Under the pieces are notes generated by a model. It was not told where the DNA came from. It was given only the letters and a program-made list of their open reading frames with translations, and did not search any database. Below, in pieces: positions 1 to 8,009 of a stretch of 64,000 bases of DNA (its first letter is position 1; every line of letters begins with the position of its first letter). The DNA is from JB111 sp049856295 (GTDB lineage Bacteria; Actinomycetota; Actinomycetes; Actinomycetales; Actinomycetaceae), in the NCBI RefSeq assembly GCF_049856295.1, contig NZ_JBNDMZ010000009.1, forward strand, positions 1 to 64,000, given 5' to 3'. The position numbers and the translations under genes are program-made.

Positions 1-14
1 GCTAGGGCATGTCT

Positions 15-500
15 CTAAAGCAGGTGGTTGAGCCATTGGGTGACGGCTCGCAGGACGGCTCCTGCTCGGTAGGTCAGTGCGAGCTTGTCGTAGCGGGTGG
101 CCAGCGCGCGCCATTGTTTGACATCGCTGTATCCGCGTTCGATGACGTTGCGGCCGCGGTAGGCCTCGGTGTCCAGTCCGACGGGCCGGCCACCGCGTGA
201 GCCGCGGTTGCGCCGGTGTTGCTGCTGGTCGCGGGGCTCGGGGATGACGCATTTGATGCCGCGACGGCGCAGAGCCTGCCGGGTGGCGCGCGAGGAGTAG
301 GCCTTGTCGCCACGCAGCATGTCCGGTCTCGTTCGAGGGCGACCGGGCCCGGCTCGGTCGATCGAGAGGGCATCGAGCAACGGGCGCAGCATGGGTGAGT
401 CGCCGCCCTGGCCGGGCCCGCACAGGATCACCAGGGGTAGTCCGTGCCCGTCGACGAGCTGATGGATCTTTGTCGACAGTCCGCCTCGGGAACGGCCCAA
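15..500 (-). CDS. IS5-family transposase, second frame (orfB)
   Basis: C-terminal half of the DDE transposase. The first Met in this frame is at 500, but recognisable family sequence (WNHKNLRVEPPDHALGRSRG) already starts near 541, overlapping orfA in the +1 frame. It is therefore most likely made as an orfA-orfB fusion by frameshifting between about 508 and 541, not from its own start. The second catalytic Asp is in RGDKAYSS and the catalytic Glu is in NVIERGYSDVKQWRALATRYDK. The protein ends 10 bp inside the left terminal repeat. Both catalytic residues are intact, so the element may still be active. Confidence 0.82.
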   Translation of the reverse strand: MGRSRGGLSTKIHQLVDGHGLPLVILCGPGQGGDSPMLRPLLDALSIDRAGPGRPRTRPDMLRGDKAYSSRATRQALRRRGIKCVIPEPRDQQQHRRNRGSRGGRPVGLDTEAYRGRNVIERGYSDVKQWRALATRYDKLALTYRAGAVLRAVTQWLNHLL

Positions 501-507
501 CGCGTGA

Positions 508-903
508 TCAGGAGGCTCGACGCGCAGATTCTTGTGATTCCACAGCTCCCCCTGTGGTGCGGGCCAGGTTCGTGCCGTGCTGGTGAGCGCGGCAGATCGT
601 GGAGTCGACCGCGACCGACCAGTCCAGCTCTCCTTGGGCGTCGGCGCGGACCAGGAGAGCGTCGAGGACCCGGTCCCAGGTTCCGTCCTGAGCCCAGGCT
701 CGATGGCGCTTCCAGACGGTCTGCCAGGGCCCGAACTCCTCGGGCAGATCTCGCCAGGCCAGACCGCACCGGTAGCGGTAGATGATTCCCTCGATCACCT
801 GGCGGTGATCCCGCCTGGGTCTACCTGACCAGGGACGTTGAGCAGGCAACAGCGACTCGATCGTCTCCCACTGCGCGTCGGACAACACACTTCTGCGACT
901 CAT
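508..903 (-). CDS. IS5-family transposase, first frame (orfA)
   Basis: The 131-residue N-terminal half of the transposase. It begins MSRRSVLSDAQWETIESLLP, the usual DUF4096-like helical DNA-binding start, and has WRDLPEEFGPWQTVWKRHRAW typical of IS5 transposases. The first catalytic aspartate is in VAVDSTICRAHQHG. The frame closes at 508 just after the point where the second frame becomes recognisable, as expected when a ribosomal frameshift makes the full DDE protein. Confidence is high for the family. Which slippage event joins the frames is inferred. Confidence 0.85.
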   Translation of the reverse strand: MSRRSVLSDAQWETIESLLPAQRPWSGRPRRDHRQVIEGIIYRYRCGLAWRDLPEEFGPWQTVWKRHRAWAQDGTWDRVLDALLVRADAQGELDWSVAVDSTICRAHQHGTNLARTTGGAVESQESARRAS

Positions 904-950
904 CCACCCAGACTCACGCACACCCGGGCCACCGCTTAGGAGACACGCCC

Positions 951-1808
951 TAGCCGCTCGGACATGCCGGCCAACCCGCGCCCGGGCACGATCTCCGCCC
1001 CGCCGGGTCCGTCGTCGACGATCGAGACGTGCAGGGCGTCGTCGACGACGAGGAGCACGGTGACCGACGCGTCCGGCGCGTACTTCACCACGTTCGTCAG
1101 CGCCTCGCTGACGACGAAGTAGGCGACCGCGGCGACGCCCTCCGGCAGCGCGGGCAGTGCGTGCGGGACCTGCACGGTGACGGGGACGACGGCACGCTCG
1201 GCGAGCTCGCGGACGGCCGCCTCGAGCCCCCGGTCGGACAGCACCGTGGGGTGGATGCCGGAGACCGTCTCGCGCAGGGCGGCGAGCGCCCGGTCGGCGT
1301 CGTCCTGCGCGGCGGACAGCAGCCGGGCCGCCTCCGCGAGGCGGTCGGCACCGGGCGTGGCGGCGTCGTCGTCGGGGGCGTGGTCGTGACCCGGAGAGGT
1401 ACCGGCCTGCTGCTCGACGAGCATCGCCGCCTCCCCCAGCTTCATGCCGGCGGTGACGAGGTGCTGCTGGGCTCCGTCGTGGAGGTCGCGCTCGATGCGG
1501 CGCCGCTCGAGCTCGAAGGCCGCGACGATCTCCCGGCGCGAGGTGCGCAGGTCGGCAACGCGCTGCGCCCACTCCGGCACGTCCGGGACGTCCTCCGCGA
1601 ACGGCTTGCGGCGCTCGAGGGCGAGCAGCGCACCGACGAGGACGCCGAGGCAGACCAGCGCAAGGACGGCCGCGTAGGCCCACCACGGGCCGGCGCTGAG
1701 AGAGGCGAGGACCGTGCCGAACAGGACGATCCCACCGACGAGGCCGACGCCGACCTGCAGCCAGAACAGGCGACGCGCGCGGCGCTCGGGCCTGCTCAGG
1801 GACGACAC
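951..1808 (-). pseudogene. Sensor histidine kinase (HisKA_3 type), 3' end cut off by the IS
   Basis: The surviving 286 codons start at a GTG at 1808 (VSSLSRPERRARRLFWLQ). Two membrane helices lie at about residues 12-57. A HisKA_3 dimerisation box follows (ERRRIERDLHDGAQQHL, phospho-accepting His in DLHDG), then a HATPase_c domain with its N box (SEALTNVVKYA) and DDGPGG motif. The protein breaks at GLAGMSERL, where the ATP lid ends, because the IS begins there. The frame then reads only five foreign codons to a stop at 936. The missing C-terminus and the partner response regulator would lie left of the window. It is divergent from an ABC exporter, a typical sensor-exporter arrangement. Residual function is doubtful because the last part of the ATPase fold is gone. 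Confidence 0.85.
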
Positions 1809-1938
1809 CCCGCTACCGTACCGAGGCCCGGCCCACCGGCCCGGAGTGCCGGCGCCCGCACGGCGGTGGTGCCAGCACCACCCCAGGTCGGCACCGGGCA
1901 CCATGGGAAACCCGTCCGGCAGGCAGTGAGGTGGAGGC

Positions 1939-2640
1939 ATGACACAGAGCAACGGCCCAGCAGCCCTCATCGCCAGCGACCTCACCACCACGTACGGGCA
2001 GGTCCGCGCCCTGGCCGGCGTCAGTCTCGCCGTCCCGGCCGGCCAGTCCCTCGCCGTCATGGGGCCCTCCGGCTCCGGCAAGACCACCCTCCTGCACTGC
2101 CTCGCCGGCATCCGCGTGCCGGACTCCGGCGAGGTCCGCCTCGGCGACGTCCCCGTCTCCTCTCTCGGCGACGCCGCCCGGTCCCGGCTGCGGCGCGAGC
2201 GCCTCGGCTTCGTCTTCCAGGACGGCCAGCTCGTCCCCGAGCTCTCGGCGCGGGAGAACGTGGCACTGCCGCTCATGCTGGGCGGCACCTCGCGCGGCCC
2301 CGCGCTCAAGGAGGCCGAGTCCTGGCTCGAGCGCCTCGGCATCGGGCACGCCGCCGGGCGCCGGCCGGGCGAGATGTCCGGGGGGCAGGCGCAGCGCGTG
2401 GCGGTGGCGCGAGCGATGGTCCACGGCCCGTCGGTCGTGTTCGCCGACGAGCCCACGGGGGCGCTCGACCAGGCCACCGGCCACGAGGTCATGCAGGTGC
2501 TGACGACGACGACACGCATGACCGGCGCGACCCTCGTCGTCGTCACCCACGACACGCAGGTGGCCAGCTGGTGCGAGCGGCTCGTCGAGCTCCGCGACGC
2601 CATGATCCACGCCGACACGAAGATGGAGGCCGCGCGATGA
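1939..2640 (+). CDS. ABC transporter ATP-binding protein (LolD/MacB-like)
   Basis: A 233-residue nucleotide-binding subunit. Walker A GPSGSGKTT is near residue 42, the Q-loop is in FVFQDGQLVPELSARENVALPL, the signature is MSGGQAQRVAVARAM, Walker B is VVFADEPTG, and the switch His is in VVTHD. The FVFQ...L..LTA-like arrangement and ADEPTGALD are characteristic of the LolD/MacB/FtsE branch, which energises FtsX-fold permeases by mechanotransmission. The start has GTGGAGG just upstream. The stop overlaps the next ATG (ATGA), so the two subunits are translationally coupled. The divergent kinase that probably sensed its substrate is broken by the IS. Confidence 0.93.
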   Translation: MTQSNGPAALIASDLTTTYGQVRALAGVSLAVPAGQSLAVMGPSGSGKTTLLHCLAGIRVPDSGEVRLGDVPVSSLGDAARSRLRRERLGFVFQDGQLVPELSARENVALPLMLGGTSRGPALKEAESWLERLGIGHAAGRRPGEMSGGQAQRVAVARAMVHGPSVVFADEPTGALDQATGHEVMQVLTTTTRMTGATLVVVTHDTQVASWCERLVELRDAMIHADTKMEAAR

Positions 2641-4052
2641 ACCAGGTCCTCTCCCTCGCCCCCAGGCTCGCCCTGGCCCGCATGCGCGGAGCGAGGGCCG
2701 GCGCGACGCTAGACGTGCTCGCCGTCATCACCTTCGCCGTCAGCTCGTTCCTCACCCTCACCGTGGTCGGCGGCACGTGGATGTTCATCACCCGCTTCCG
2801 GGAGACACCGCAGTCCGTCGTCACCGCCATGGGGTTCGACAGCCCCGACGTCCCCGCCGCCATGGTCGACGGGCAGATGCAGATGTACGTGGTGCTCGCC
2901 GCCATCGCGTGTGCGCTCCTCGTCCTGCCGGTCCTCGGTCTCGGGGCCGCGGCCTCCCGGCTCGGAGCGCGGGGCCGGTCCCGCCGGCTCGCCTCGCTGC
3001 GCCTCGTCGGCATGACCGGCGGCGAGATCGTCACCCTGTCCGTGCTCGAGACGCTCGTCCAGGCCGCGCTCGGCACGCTGGCCGGCGGCGTCCTGTGGCT
3101 GCTCTCCCTCCCGCTGTGGCAGGCCGTGTCCTTCCAGGGCGTCCCGATCGGCGCGACGGAGATGCTCGTGCCGATCTGGCTCGGGCTCGCCACCGTGGTG
3201 GTCCTCATCGCGCTCGCCGCGCTGTCCACCGTGGTCGGCCTGCAGCGCGTGCGGATCAGCCCGCTCGGCGTGGCCGCGCAGCAGGTCCCGCCGCGGCTCA
3301 AGATGTGGCGGCTCGTCATCATGGTCGCCGCCGTGCTCGCGTTCGGCCTGGTCTCCCAGTCGTTCACCGACCTCATCCAGATCTCGGAACTCATCGGCTA
3401 CGCGTTCCTCGTCGGCATGATGCTGCTGGTCATCGGGGCGCTCAACCTCGTGGGCCCGTGGGTCCTCCAGCTCGTGGCCCGCCCGCTCGCCCACACCTCC
3501 TCGGTGCCGCAGCTGCTCGCGGCGCGCCGGATCGTCGACGACCCGCGGGCCGCCTGGCGCAACGTCTCGAGCGTGGCCCTGCTCGGCATGATCGCCACGT
3601 TCACCGCGCTGCTGCCCTCGGACGCCGACACCCTCGGGTCGCAGCCGAGCGACATCATCATGGCGACCGACATGCGCACCGGCGTGGTCATCACCCTGGC
3701 CGTCGGACTGGTGGTGGCCGCGACGTCGACGCTCGTCAACCAGGCCTCCACCGTGGTCGACCGGGCTGACGAGTCGGTGGCGATGGACCGCGCGGGGACG
3801 CCTCGGACGATGTTCGCGGCGCTGCGCCGGCACCAGGTGCTCGTGCCGCTCGTCGTCACGCTCGCCATCTCGATCGGCGTGGGGCTGCTGCTCTCGGTGC
3901 CGTTCCTCGCGTTCGCCACGCCGAGCACGACCGGGATCCTCGTCATGGCGGCGACCGTGGCGCTGGGGCTGGTCCTCACGCTGCTGGCCGCGGAGACCTG
4001 CCGGCCGCTGCAGTCGACGGTGCTCGGCGATCAGCGCCGCCGCAACGACTGA
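2637..4052 (+). CDS. FtsX-family ABC transporter permease
   Basis: A 471-residue membrane protein coupled to the ATPase by an ATGA overlap. A first transmembrane helix (LAVITFAVSSFLTLTVVGG) is followed by a short extracytoplasmic loop. Helices follow around ALLVLPVLGLGAAASRLG, with a cytoplasmic RSRRLASLRLVGMTGGEIVTLSVLETLVQAALG segment that is the classic FtsX coupling motif (LRLxGMTxxEI). A second similar half carries further helices, with a VDRADESVAMDRAGTPRTMFAALRR coupling loop near the C-terminus. The size and doubled FtsX layout resemble actinobacterial bacitracin/antimicrobial-peptide exporters. The substrate cannot be read from sequence. Confidence 0.88.
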   Translation: MNQVLSLAPRLALARMRGARAGATLDVLAVITFAVSSFLTLTVVGGTWMFITRFRETPQSVVTAMGFDSPDVPAAMVDGQMQMYVVLAAIACALLVLPVLGLGAAASRLGARGRSRRLASLRLVGMTGGEIVTLSVLETLVQAALGTLAGGVLWLLSLPLWQAVSFQGVPIGATEMLVPIWLGLATVVVLIALAALSTVVGLQRVRISPLGVAAQQVPPRLKMWRLVIMVAAVLAFGLVSQSFTDLIQISELIGYAFLVGMMLLVIGALNLVGPWVLQLVARPLAHTSSVPQLLAARRIVDDPRAAWRNVSSVALLGMIATFTALLPSDADTLGSQPSDIIMATDMRTGVVITLAVGLVVAATSTLVNQASTVVDRADESVAMDRAGTPRTMFAALRRHQVLVPLVVTLAISIGVGLLLSVPFLAFATPSTTGILVMAATVALGLVLTLLAAETCRPLQSTVLGDQRRRND

Positions 4053-4100
4053 CCGCTCCCCCACCTGACCGGATCGCCGAGTGTGCGGTTCGGGATCGTC

Positions 4101-4136
4101 GAGAGTGCGGTCGGGGCCCTCCCCGACCGCACTCTC
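4101..4136. terminator. Perfect 16-bp hairpin between convergent genes; also a dispersed-repeat copy
   Basis: The arms GAGAGTGCGGTCGGGG (4101-4116) and its exact reverse complement (4121-4136) are separated by CCCT. The hairpin lies 49 bp after the permease stop and 54 bp before the end of the convergent gene at 4190, so it may terminate both. There is no T-run, which is common in high-GC actinobacteria. The arm contains the TCGAGAGTGCGG core that recurs elsewhere in this window, and a degenerate third copy (GAGTGTGCGGTTCGGG) lies just upstream at 4079. Confidence 0.6.
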
Positions 4137-4189
4137 GGCGTGGGGTCTGCAGAACAGATGAGCGACACCTGATCTGCGCACCTGCACCC

Positions 4190-4897
4190 TCAGTCTCGGG
4201 GTTCGACCGACTTCCGTTCTGGGGCCAGGGGCGGGTCCTGACGGGACCGGGCGGCGATCCGCTCGGCCTCGTCGGCCACGTGAGGATGCAGCTCGCGCAG
4301 CACCGCGAGGACCTCGACGGGCAGCGGCTCCCTGGCCAGCACTGCGGACGCGAAGTACATCGAGTCGTCCCGAGCGATCTCGAGGAGACGGGCAAGGGGC
4401 GTGGCCGGGTCCACCACTTCCTTGTGCAGACGATTCATGTGCCAATTCTCGTCCTGCATGGCGCGATGCCTCGCGGTGGCCGCGCGGTGCGCGACCTCGT
4501 CGCGCTCATGCCGGATCCGATACTCGCGAGTGATCTCACCGAGCGGGGGGCCACCGGTCGGCGGGTGCGCGCGCTGGGCGGAAACGAATCGACGCCACAG
4601 GTCGTCGTCGGCCCCGATCCGCCACATGTAGTTGACGATCGCCGCACCGATGCGGTTCACCGGCTGTGCCTCGATCACCTCCAGCGGCGCATTCTTCTTC
4701 CTCGCGATCGACTCGGCCATGTCCGGGCGCGCCTCAACGAGACTGCGGAGCACGGCTTCGCTGAGACTCGGGTTCATGAGGACGGAGACGACGACGTTCA
4801 TCGAGTCGGACCGGGTGAGCTCCAGGAGACGCCACTCGGGCGTCTCCCCGCTGCTCGCCTCCAGGGCATCGCGGTCGCTATCGGAAATCCTCATCAT
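4190..4897 (-). CDS. Variant leucine-rich/HEAT-like repeat protein of unknown function
   Basis: A 235-residue soluble, charged protein. It holds two copies of a helical repeat: residues about 21-63 (RLLELTRSDSMNVVVSVLMN then SEAVLRSLVEARPDMAESIA) and about 165-212 (RLLEIARDDSMYFASAVLAR then VEVLAVLRELHPHVADEAER). Each copy ends close to a second short helix such as ARKKNAPLEVIEAQ. This resembles variant leucine-rich (LRV) or Armadillo-like helical repeats used for protein binding. There is no catalytic motif. The middle section (residues 80-160) is Arg/His-rich and not recognisable. The next gene upstream starts a different operon and nothing in the context gives a role. The start at 4897 could also be the Met one codon later. 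Confidence 0.7.
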   Translation of the reverse strand: MMRISDSDRDALEASSGETPEWRLLELTRSDSMNVVVSVLMNPSLSEAVLRSLVEARPDMAESIARKKNAPLEVIEAQPVNRIGAAIVNYMWRIGADDDLWRRFVSAQRAHPPTGGPPLGEITREYRIRHERDEVAHRAATARHRAMQDENWHMNRLHKEVVDPATPLARLLEIARDDSMYFASAVLAREPLPVEVLAVLRELHPHVADEAERIAARSRQDPPLAPERKSVEPRD

Positions 4898-4946
4898 CTC
4901 AACGACAGGAGTGTCGTTGCCAACGCGTAGTCATAAGTTCTCGAGG

Positions 4947-6077
4947 TTACCTCTCGCGATCGCGCAGGGAGGCCGTCAGACCCACGAGGTAGGTGGACAG
5001 CGCGGGCGGCAGCCCTGCCTCGGCGGCCTCCAGGGCCTGCCCGAGCAGGGCGTCGACCTGCTCGAGGACGGCGGCCCGCGCGCCGGTGGAGACGATGATC
5101 GTGCGCAAGACCTCTGCCCCGTCGTCGTCGAGGTCGGGATCGCCGAGCAGCCGGTCGAGGTCGCGCCGCTGCTCCGGCGTGGCCCGCAGCGCCGCGACCC
5201 GGACGTGCTCGGTGCGCTTGCCGTCGCGCAGGTCGGAGACGACGGACTTCCCCGTCGTCGTGGGCTCCCCGAACAGGCCGAGGTCGTCGTCGCGGAGCTG
5301 GTAGGCGATGCCGAGCGGCTCCCCCACCTCGCCCAGGGCGGCCAGCGCGGCCTCGTCGGTCACGCCGGCGGCGACCGCCCCGAGCGTGAGCGGCAGCGTG
5401 ATGCTGTACGAGGCGGTCTTCAGCGCCGCCACGGACAGCGGCCGGGCCGTCTCGGGCGGCGCGGTCTCGGACCACACGTCAAGGGTCTCGCCCGCGATCG
5501 CCTGCTGGAGCGCCGACAGCGCGGTCTGCGCGAGCCGCAGCCGCACGTCCGCCGGGGCGGGCGCCGACACGAGCGCCCCGAGCGCCGTGGTGATCGCGAG
5601 GTCGCCGGCGAGGACACCGGCGGCGGACCCGCGACGTCGGGCGTCGGTCGCGGTCTCCCCCGCCGCCTGAGCCGCACTCTCGACACGGGGGACGACGCCG
5701 ACGCGCCCGTGCCGCACCTCGTCGCCGTCGATGAGGTCGTCGTGCACGCACAGGGCGACGTGCAGGAGCTGCTGCGCGCCGGCGACGCGGCGCAGCAGCG
5801 GGAGGTCCGCGCCTCCGGCGGCGTAGCAGGACGCGGCCACGAGCCGGGGCCGCAGGTACTTGCCGCCGTCGGCCGCTCGCGCGGCCGCGACAAGCTCGGT
5901 GAGAGCCTCCGACGACGCCGGGCCCGCGACCACCTCGTCCCACAGGTCCTCCGTCAGCGTGGCGGCGCCGGACATGAACGCGTCGACCTGGGCGGCGAGC
6001 GCAGAGACGTCCGACGACGGGGCGGGCGACGGTGGGGCGGGCGTCGTCGTCCCGTCCACCGCCGCGCTACCCGGCAC
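4947..6077 (-). CDS. Polyprenyl diphosphate synthase
   Basis: A 376-residue trans-isoprenyl diphosphate synthase. The first Asp-rich motif is HDDLIDGDEVRHGR and the second is QLRDDDLG, with the flanking IAYQ. The K of PGKRxRP-like YLRPRL is reduced to GGKYLRPRLV. The protein condenses IPP with allylic diphosphates to give a C15-C50 chain. The GTG start at 6077 overlaps the end of the IPP isomerase gene by 11 bp, so it is the last gene of the ebo-type operon and presumably supplies the prenyl donor to the operon's UbiA enzyme. The loop after the first DDxxD is expanded by VESAAQAAGETATDARRRG. The DNA for VESAAQA is an exact copy of the dispersed GAGAGTGCGG repeat (5665-5684). Chain length cannot be assigned. 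Confidence 0.9.
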   Translation of the reverse strand: MPGSAAVDGTTTPAPPSPAPSSDVSALAAQVDAFMSGAATLTEDLWDEVVAGPASSEALTELVAAARAADGGKYLRPRLVAASCYAAGGADLPLLRRVAGAQQLLHVALCVHDDLIDGDEVRHGRVGVVPRVESAAQAAGETATDARRRGSAAGVLAGDLAITTALGALVSAPAPADVRLRLAQTALSALQQAIAGETLDVWSETAPPETARPLSVAALKTASYSITLPLTLGAVAAGVTDEAALAALGEVGEPLGIAYQLRDDDLGLFGEPTTTGKSVVSDLRDGKRTEHVRVAALRATPEQRRDLDRLLGDPDLDDDGAEVLRTIIVSTGARAAVLEQVDALLGQALEAAEAGLPPALSTYLVGLTASLRDRER

Positions 6078-6609
6078 GGGGCAGCACCCCCTGCTCGCGC
6101 ATCTGCGCCACCTGCTCGACCGACCAGGGGCTGAACACCATCGGCGCGGCCCCGATCGCGGTCACGAGCTCGTCGACCTCGAGCCAGGCCCACTCCTCGA
6201 CCTCGTCGGGCGCGGGCGCCGGGTCCCCGGCCACCTGACCGACGAACACGGGGCAGATCTCGTTCTCGACGATCCCGTCCGCCGCGACCGCCCGGTAGCG
6301 GAAGTCCGGCAGCACCGGCCGGATCCCCGTGACCTCGAGCCCGAGCTCCTCGCGCATCCGTCGGGCGATCGCGACCTCGACCGCCTCCCCCGGCGCCGGG
6401 TGCCCGCAGCACGCGTTCGTCCACACGCCCGGCCACGTCTGCTTGCTCAGCGCGCGCCGGGTGATGAGCGTCCGCCCCCGCGCGTCGAGCACGTAGCAGG
6501 AGAACGCCAGGTGCAGCGGCGTCTCCGTCGAGTGCACCTCGGCCTTCGGCGCGCTGCCCACGGGCGTCCCGTCCTCGTCGAGCAGCACGACCAGCTCGGG
6601 GGCCGTCAC
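6067..6609 (-). CDS. idi: Isopentenyl-diphosphate delta-isomerase, type I (Nudix)
   Basis: A 180-residue type I IDI, close to the usual size. It interconverts IPP and DMAPP using a metal. Key features are LHLAFSCYVLD, the TNACCGHP motif holding the catalytic Cys (residue 68), the Nudix-like RRMREELGLE, and the ENEICPVF segment with the acidic catalytic pair. The start is a GTG at 6609 whose last bases overlap the upstream TGA (GTGA), so it is translated with the hydrolase gene. Its presence inside the operon means the cluster brings its own supply of DMAPP. Together with the prenyl synthase it makes the locus independent of housekeeping prenyl chain supply. Confidence 0.95.
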   Translation of the reverse strand: MTAPELVVLLDEDGTPVGSAPKAEVHSTETPLHLAFSCYVLDARGRTLITRRALSKQTWPGVWTNACCGHPAPGEAVEVAIARRMREELGLEVTGIRPVLPDFRYRAVAADGIVENEICPVFVGQVAGDPAPAPDEVEEWAWLEVDELVTAIGAAPMVFSPWSVEQVAQMREQGVLPRAG

Positions 6610-8009
6610 CGCGCCCCCTCCGGCGTGCCGAGGGCGGTGAGCACGAGGTCCCGCACGTCCGTCGCGGCGACCGACTCGACCGCGTCCCCGAGCAGCGACG
6701 CGTCCGACGTCAGCAGCATCGGCGCATCCGCCCTCGAGTCCGGGATCCGCCCGTGCGTCCCGCCCACGAGTCTCGGGTCGAGCGGCACCGTGCTCATGGC
6801 GTAGCGCAGCCCGGCCTTCTTCTTCACGAGGTTGAGCCCGGCCTTGGCCTTGGCGAGCCGGTCGGCCGGGTTGAAGAACAGCTCGGCCGGGTCGTAGCCG
6901 GGCTTGCGGTGGATGTCGACGCCGCGCGCGTACTCGGGCGCGCGATCGTCGTCGAGCCAGAAGTAGTACGTGAACCAGGAGCCGGGCTCGGCGACCGCCA
7001 CGAGGTCGCCCGCGCGCTCGTGGTCGATGCCGTAGCGGGCCTGCTCGGTCCGGTCGAGCACCTCGTCCACCCCCGCGAGCCCCTGCACGACCGCCTTGAC
7101 GCGCGGCAGGTCCGCCGGGTCCGGCACGTACACGTGCGCCACCTGGTGGTCCGCGACGGCGAACGCCCGCGACGTCCACGGGTCGAGCTGCTCGAGCCCC
7201 TGCTGGACGTAGACCTCGAGGAGGCCCTCGCGGCGCAGCGCCCGGTTGATGTCGACGGGCCGGTCGGCGTTCTCGATCCCGTACTCGCTCAGCACGATGA
7301 CCGAGTACCCCAGCTCGAGCGCGTCGTCGAGCAGCGGGGCGAGCTCCCGGTCGAGCTCGGCGGCGGCCGCATCGGCCTCGGGCGCATCGGGGCCGAAGCG
7401 CTGGAGGTCGTAGTCGAGGTGCGGCAGGTACGTCATCACCAGGTCCGACGCCGGCTGACCGAACCGCCCCCGCAGCTGCCCGCGCGTGGCGTCGATGAGC
7501 CAGCGCGAGGAGACGATCGACGCGGTCGGCCCCCAGTACTGGAACAGCGGGAACTCCCCCAGCTCGCCGACGAGCCGGTCGTGCAGCTCGGGCGGCCGCA
7601 CGTAGGCGTCGGGGCTCTTGCGACCGTCGGCGTGGTAGATCGGGCGCGGCGTGACGGTGATGTCCGTGGTCGCGCCCATGGCGTACCACCAGCCCATGTT
7701 CGCCACGTGGAGGTCCGGGGCGGTCCGCCGCGCGGTCTCCCACACCTTCTCCGCCTCGACGAGCCGGTTGTGCTGGCGCCACAGGAGCGGGTCGCCGACG
7801 CCGCGGAAGTACCAGCCGTTGCCGACGATCCCGTGCTCGCGCGGCAGGCGGCCGGTGAGGATCGTCGACTGCACGGAGCACGTGACGGCGGGCAGGATCG
7901 TCTCGAGCCCCACGGCCCGGCCCTGCTCACCGAGGGCACGGAGTCGGGGCATGGCGGCCAGGGTTTTCGGGGTGAGTCCGACGACGTCGAGGAGCAGGAC
8001 GCGGTTCAT
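6606..8009 (-). CDS. Alkaline phosphatase superfamily hydrolase of the ebo cluster (EboF-like)
   Basis: A 467-residue protein of the nucleotide pyrophosphatase/phosphodiesterase (NPP-like) branch of the alkaline phosphatase superfamily. The N-terminal metal-binding Asp is in LLLDVVGLT, and the nucleophile Thr lies in LPAVTCSVQSTILTGRLPREHGIVGNGW. The later metal ligands fit YLPHLDYDLQRFG and VLSEYGIE, with a further His in VADHQVAHVY. No signal peptide or membrane helix is visible, so it should be cytoplasmic. The family is a standard member of ebo loci, where it is presumed to cleave a phosphate or phosphodiester of the pathway metabolite. It overlaps neighbours by ATGA upstream and GTGA downstream. 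Confidence 0.85.
   Translation of the reverse strand: MNRVLLLDVVGLTPKTLAAMPRLRALGEQGRAVGLETILPAVTCSVQSTILTGRLPREHGIVGNGWYFRGVGDPLLWRQHNRLVEAEKVWETARRTAPDLHVANMGWWYAMGATTDITVTPRPIYHADGRKSPDAYVRPPELHDRLVGELGEFPLFQYWGPTASIVSSRWLIDATRGQLRGRFGQPASDLVMTYLPHLDYDLQRFGPDAPEADAAAAELDRELAPLLDDALELGYSVIVLSEYGIENADRPVDINRALRREGLLEVYVQQGLEQLDPWTSRAFAVADHQVAHVYVPDPADLPRVKAVVQGLAGVDEVLDRTEQARYGIDHERAGDLVAVAEPGSWFTYYFWLDDDRAPEYARGVDIHRKPGYDPAELFFNPADRLAKAKAGLNLVKKKAGLRYAMSTVPLDPRLVGGTHGRIPDSRADAPMLLTSDASLLGDAVESVAATDVRDLVLTALGTPEGAR

Larger units (their letters stand above)
5..950 (-). mobile_element. IS5-family (IS427-like) insertion sequence, complete
   Basis: A 946-bp element bounded by imperfect terminal inverted repeats: GGGCATGTCTCTAAAGC at 5-21 and, reversed, GGGCGTGTCTCCTAAGC at 950-934 (14 of 17 match). 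It is flanked by TA on both sides in the context gCTA...TAGc, so it inserted into CTAG and duplicated TA. It carries a two-frame DDE transposase on the minus strand. The two-frame layout, the GGGC ends and the TA target fit the IS427 group of IS5 as known from the family. The insertion truncates the neighbouring histidine kinase gene. Confidence 0.9.

Noticed and set aside
1029..4052. A single plus-strand protein of about 1000 residues containing the permease
   Set aside because: The upstream part is antisense to the kinase and out of frame over the ABC ATPase. The permease starts at 2637 by ATGA coupling.
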